Assembly: GCA_964474655.1 (NCBI GenBank)
Contig: CAYYTU010000024.1
Span: 1 to 42,140, forward strand
DNA: 42,140 nt
Reading direction: 5' to 3'
DNA from: CAYYTU01 sp964474655
Lineage (GTDB): Bacteria; Chloroflexota; Anaerolineae; B4-G1
A program made the position numbers and the translations under genes. The notes under the pieces are model-generated. The model searched no databases, had not been told where the DNA came from, and saw nothing but the letters and a program-made list of their open reading frames with translations. Below are positions 39,482 through 42,140 of this stretch, piece by piece; positions within the stretch are counted from its first letter, which is position 1; the number at the start of each line of letters is the position of its first letter.

Positions 39482-41380
39482 GTGGCTGGAAAACGATTTT
39501 TGAATCTCGCTTCGACTGTCGTGTTGGCCGGGGTGCTGGCTTTGTTCACTCTCGGCGTCGTACGGGCCGTACCCGATGGGCGACCGGCGAACGTCGCCGC
39601 CTGGGTCTGGCAAGCCACAGAGCGAGATCAAGAGACTGACTTTCTGGTGATTATGGAGAAACAGGCTGATCTCAGCCCAGCGATCGCGATCCTCGACCGG
39701 GGGGTGCGTTTGCGCTACGTCTACGAGACGCTGTGGGAGACGGCCTGGCGCTCTCAGGCCCCGTTGCGTGCTCGGTTGGAGAGACTCGGCATCGACTTTC
39801 GCCCCTTCTACATCGTCAATATGATGGCGGTGACGGGCGAGCGTGGGCTGGTGACGCGACTGGCGTCCCGGCCCGACGTGGCCCGCATCGTGGGGAACCC
39901 GCGCGTGCGCCAGCAGGTGCCGGAGCCCGCCCCCGAGCGTATGGAACCCTTGGCAACGCAGAGCGTCGCGTGGAACGTGGCGCAGGTCAACGCCGACGAC
40001 GTCTGGGCGCTGGGCCACACGGGCGAGGGGATCGTCGTCGCCGGACAGGACACGGGCTACGATTGGGCCCACCCAGCTTTGGCCACGCAGTATCGCGGCT
40101 ACAACGGCGTCACCGCCACCCACGACTACAACTGGCACGACGCCATTCATAGCGCAGGCAACGACTGCGGCGCCGATTCGCCCACGCCCTGCGACGATAA
40201 CGGGCACGGCACGCACACGATGGGCACCCTCGTCGGCGACGACGGGCTGGGGAACCAGATCGGCGTGGCGCCCGGCGCACGGTGGATCGGCTGCCGCAAC
40301 ATGAACGAAGGCTTCGGAACACCCGCTACATACGCCGAGTGCTTCGAGTTCTTCCTGGCACCGTATCCAGTGAGCGGCGATCCCTCAGAGGGCGATCCCG
40401 CCCAGGCGCCTCACGTGATCAACAATTCCTGGACGTGTCCACCCTACGAAGGCTGCGATTGGGACACCTTGCAGCAGGTCGTCGAGCACATACGTGCGGC
40501 GGGCATTTTAGTCGTGGCGTCAGCTGGCAACAGCGGTTCCAGTTGTAGCACCGTGCAAGACCCGCCCGCTATCTACGACGCAGCGTTCTCCGTGGGCGCG
40601 ACGAACAGCAACGACTACATCGCAAGCTTCAGCAGCCGCGGGCCGGTGACCATCGGCGGCCTGGGATGGCAGAAGCCAGACATAAGCGCACCAGGTGTCG
40701 ATGTACGGTCCAGCGTGCCGGGGGGCGGCTATCAGAGTGGCTGGCGAGGCACCTCAATGGCCGGGCCGCACGTGTCCGGCGCGGCGGCTCTACTCTGGTC
40801 GGCGGCGCCGGAGCTCATCGGCGACATCGATGGTACCGAGACCCTTCTGACGCGCACCGCTCGGCCTCGGACGACGGCGCAGGGTTGCGGCGACGACGGC
40901 CCGGCCGACGTGCCGAACAACGCATACGGATGGGGCGTGGTGGACGCCCTGGCGGCGGTGCAGGCGGCTCACGCCGGGATGACGATCACCAAGCAGGCGA
41001 CGATTCCGCCTGGGCTGCCGGTTCGGACGCTCGATTATACAATCACAGCGACTAACATGTCCGTCACCACACTCACGCAGGTTGTGCTCACCGATGCTCT
41101 TCCTGCGGGGACGACGTTTGCCAGAGCCAGCGGGGATTACGCCCACACCGATGCCGTCGTCACGTGGACGCTGCCTCATCTTGCACCCGGAGCAGCCCTG
41201 ACGGCGACGTTGACGGTCTCGGCGGCGCCGGGCACGCGCGTCGTCAATGCCCGCTACGGCGTGCTTGCCAGTGAGCATCCTACGCCCGTGATGGGCGCTG
41301 CGGTGGAGACGACGATGCCCTGGCGCTACCTTTTGATCCCCATCTTCAAGCAGTGGACGGCAGGAGGCGACGATGAGTGA
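39482..41380 (+). CDS. Secreted subtilisin-like (S8) serine protease with C-terminal DUF11-type domain
   Basis: From the GTG at 39482 the product has about 632 residues. A signal peptide (AGKRFLNLASTVVLAGVLAL, then GVVRA) is followed by a propeptide-like region to about residue 150. The catalytic domain shows GQDTGYDWAHP (Asp), DDNGHGTHTMGT (His), the oxyanion region SAGNSG and GTSMAGPHVSGAAAL (Ser). A DUF11-like beta domain follows (TITKQATIPPGLPVRTLDYTI). The last residues are WRYLLIPIFKQW plus a charged end, resembling the short C-terminal tails of Chloroflexota exported proteins. No ribosome site precedes the GTG, so a leaderless start is proposed. Earlier in-frame starts exist (39434) but lie upstream of the predicted transcript. 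Confidence 0.9.
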   Translation: MAGKRFLNLASTVVLAGVLALFTLGVVRAVPDGRPANVAAWVWQATERDQETDFLVIMEKQADLSPAIAILDRGVRLRYVYETLWETAWRSQAPLRARLERLGIDFRPFYIVNMMAVTGERGLVTRLASRPDVARIVGNPRVRQQVPEPAPERMEPLATQSVAWNVAQVNADDVWALGHTGEGIVVAGQDTGYDWAHPALATQYRGYNGVTATHDYNWHDAIHSAGNDCGADSPTPCDDNGHGTHTMGTLVGDDGLGNQIGVAPGARWIGCRNMNEGFGTPATYAECFEFFLAPYPVSGDPSEGDPAQAPHVINNSWTCPPYEGCDWDTLQQVVEHIRAAGILVVASAGNSGSSCSTVQDPPAIYDAAFSVGATNSNDYIASFSSRGPVTIGGLGWQKPDISAPGVDVRSSVPGGGYQSGWRGTSMAGPHVSGAAALLWSAAPELIGDIDGTETLLTRTARPRTTAQGCGDDGPADVPNNAYGWGVVDALAAVQAAHAGMTITKQATIPPGLPVRTLDYTITATNMSVTTLTQVVLTDALPAGTTFARASGDYAHTDAVVTWTLPHLAPGAALTATLTVSAAPGTRVVNARYGVLASEHPTPVMGAAVETTMPWRYLLIPIFKQWTAGGDDE

Positions 41381-42083
41381 GCTCGAAAGAGAGCGCTTGA
41401 AGGCTCGAACGATGCTCCATCTCTCGACGCCGGGGGATGCGCTATACGCCTATTACGCGCTTTACCACGATGACGAGCGGACCAATCTGCAGACCCATCG
41501 GGACGCCGAGAGGCACGCCGATGGCTTCGTGGCGGTCTGCCAGACCGGGCAGCGCCTCTTCGAACCAACGGTCGTGCTGCGCACGCCCAAGCCAAACGTG
41601 GCCGTCGATCTGCTGAGCGAAGTTTTGGTCCTGGGCCGACCGTACTATCTGATCACGACAACGGATCTGCGCGAAGCCGTGAGAGAAGTGCTGGACATCA
41701 AGCAGACAGAGGTCAACCACGTCTATCAGCTCAATCTTTCGCGCTTCGACCGCACAATCAACGTGATGGTGGTACCAGAGGAGGGCGTGGAGGAGCGACC
41801 GCGGTTCGTCATTCGCGCCCAGGGCGAGGTGGTGGCCGAGGCCGGCGTGACGTGGATGTCGCCGCACTTCGCCGCGCTCTATGTCCGCGCCACCACGCCG
41901 GCTCGGGAGCGTGGATGGGGGCGCTCGGTGATGATCGCCTGCACGAACTGGGTGGTCCGTTCGGGGCGGCAGGCGTTGTTCATCGTGAGCGGGAGAGAGA
42001 AGCATAACATCGCGCTGAGCGAGGCCGTGGGCTACGTCGATACCGGCGCCCGCGAGTTCACGGTCGAAGGCATCCGCCGATGA
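41373..42083 (+). CDS. GNAT-like acetyltransferase
   Basis: The 236-residue protein has a poorly recognised N-terminal half (LSTPGDALYAYYALYHDDERTNL; FEPTVVLRTPK) and a C-terminal GNAT-like half. There FVIRAQGEVVAEAGVTWMSPHFAALYVRATTPARERGWGRSVMIACTNW carries strand 4/5 and the acetyl-CoA loop (R-x2-G-x-G-like RERGWGRS), followed by ALFIVSGREKHNIALSEAVGYVDTG. The ATG overlaps the protease stop by 8 bp, so translation is coupled. The acceptor substrate is unknown; a link to the protease is not evident. Confidence 0.75.
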   Translation: MSELERERLKARTMLHLSTPGDALYAYYALYHDDERTNLQTHRDAERHADGFVAVCQTGQRLFEPTVVLRTPKPNVAVDLLSEVLVLGRPYYLITTTDLREAVREVLDIKQTEVNHVYQLNLSRFDRTINVMVVPEEGVEERPRFVIRAQGEVVAEAGVTWMSPHFAALYVRATTPARERGWGRSVMIACTNWVVRSGRQALFIVSGREKHNIALSEAVGYVDTGAREFTVEGIRR

Positions 42084-42099
42084 TGGTGAATGCGCGAGA

Positions 42100-42128
42100 T
42101 TGACTTTTGTCGCATCGTCGTGTAGAAT
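42100..42128 (+). promoter_or_regulatory. Promoter of a gene beyond the window
   Basis: TTGACT (42100-42105), a 17-bp spacer and TAGAAT (42123-42128) at the very end of the window. Confidence 0.6.
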
Positions 42129-42140
42129 AAAACAAATTAC

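Overview
The window looks like a scaffold piece from a GC-rich, anaerobic or facultatively anaerobic bacterium, most likely a member of the Chloroflexota (Anaerolineae-like). This is an inference from gene content and protein style: class II and class III ribonucleotide reductases side by side, pyruvate phosphate dikinase, TrpB2 under a T-box, a tRNA-Sec, CPBP and PrsW proteases, and a receiver-CpaE-like ATPase fusion. No rRNA or CRISPR array was seen. One 100-N gap (31888-31987) is flanked by the same 55 bp on both sides, so it is probably an unmerged contig overlap and not missing DNA.

Layout. 1-8219: the start of a glycyl-radical-enzyme activase on the minus strand, then a plus-strand run with mscS-like channel, CPBP protease, ftsH, receiver/ATPase fusion, endonuclease V, Sir2 deacetylase and GAF histidine kinase. 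Several of these genes overlap or nearly touch. 8421-12626 (minus): padR, fused double-ATPase ECF component, ECF S component, ECF T component and a Clp1-like P-loop polynucleotide kinase domain protein. 13016-19793 (minus): a livKHMGF branched-chain amino acid type ABC transporter, whose binding protein is two nearly identical domains fused in tandem, plus a small membrane protein. 20366-23170: ppdK behind a long leader, with a clear terminator.

23440-35185 is the ribonucleotide reductase region. The nrdR promoter carries two NrdR boxes 32 bp apart, followed by nrdR and nrdD. The NrdD here stops after its zinc site and has no glycyl-radical segment. That segment (RVVGY) is a separate 60-residue ORF 5.6 kb downstream, directly before nrdG and nrdJ. 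Between the two halves lie an AT-rich AbiA-like reverse transcriptase with a C-terminal HEPN-type motif, a short-chain dehydrogenase, a methyltransferase, a DUF4013-type membrane protein and a helix-turn-helix protein. A 15-bp direct repeat sits at the start codons of the reverse transcriptase gene and of the DUF4013 gene, exactly 4,200 bp apart.

35209-42140: prsW-like protease, tRNA-Sec (minus), a NYN-domain nuclease, trpB2 with a T-box leader (minus), thioredoxin (minus), a secreted subtilisin-like protease with a possible leaderless start, and a GNAT-like protein. A repeat of roughly 150 bp with 12-bp terminal inverted repeats occurs twice in full (near 12777 and 36436) and once truncated (near 166).

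The strongest leads are the detached glycyl-radical domain, the AbiA-like gene with its possible direct-repeat boundaries, the tandem LivK, the Clp1-like kinase in an ECF transporter operon, and the new repeat family.
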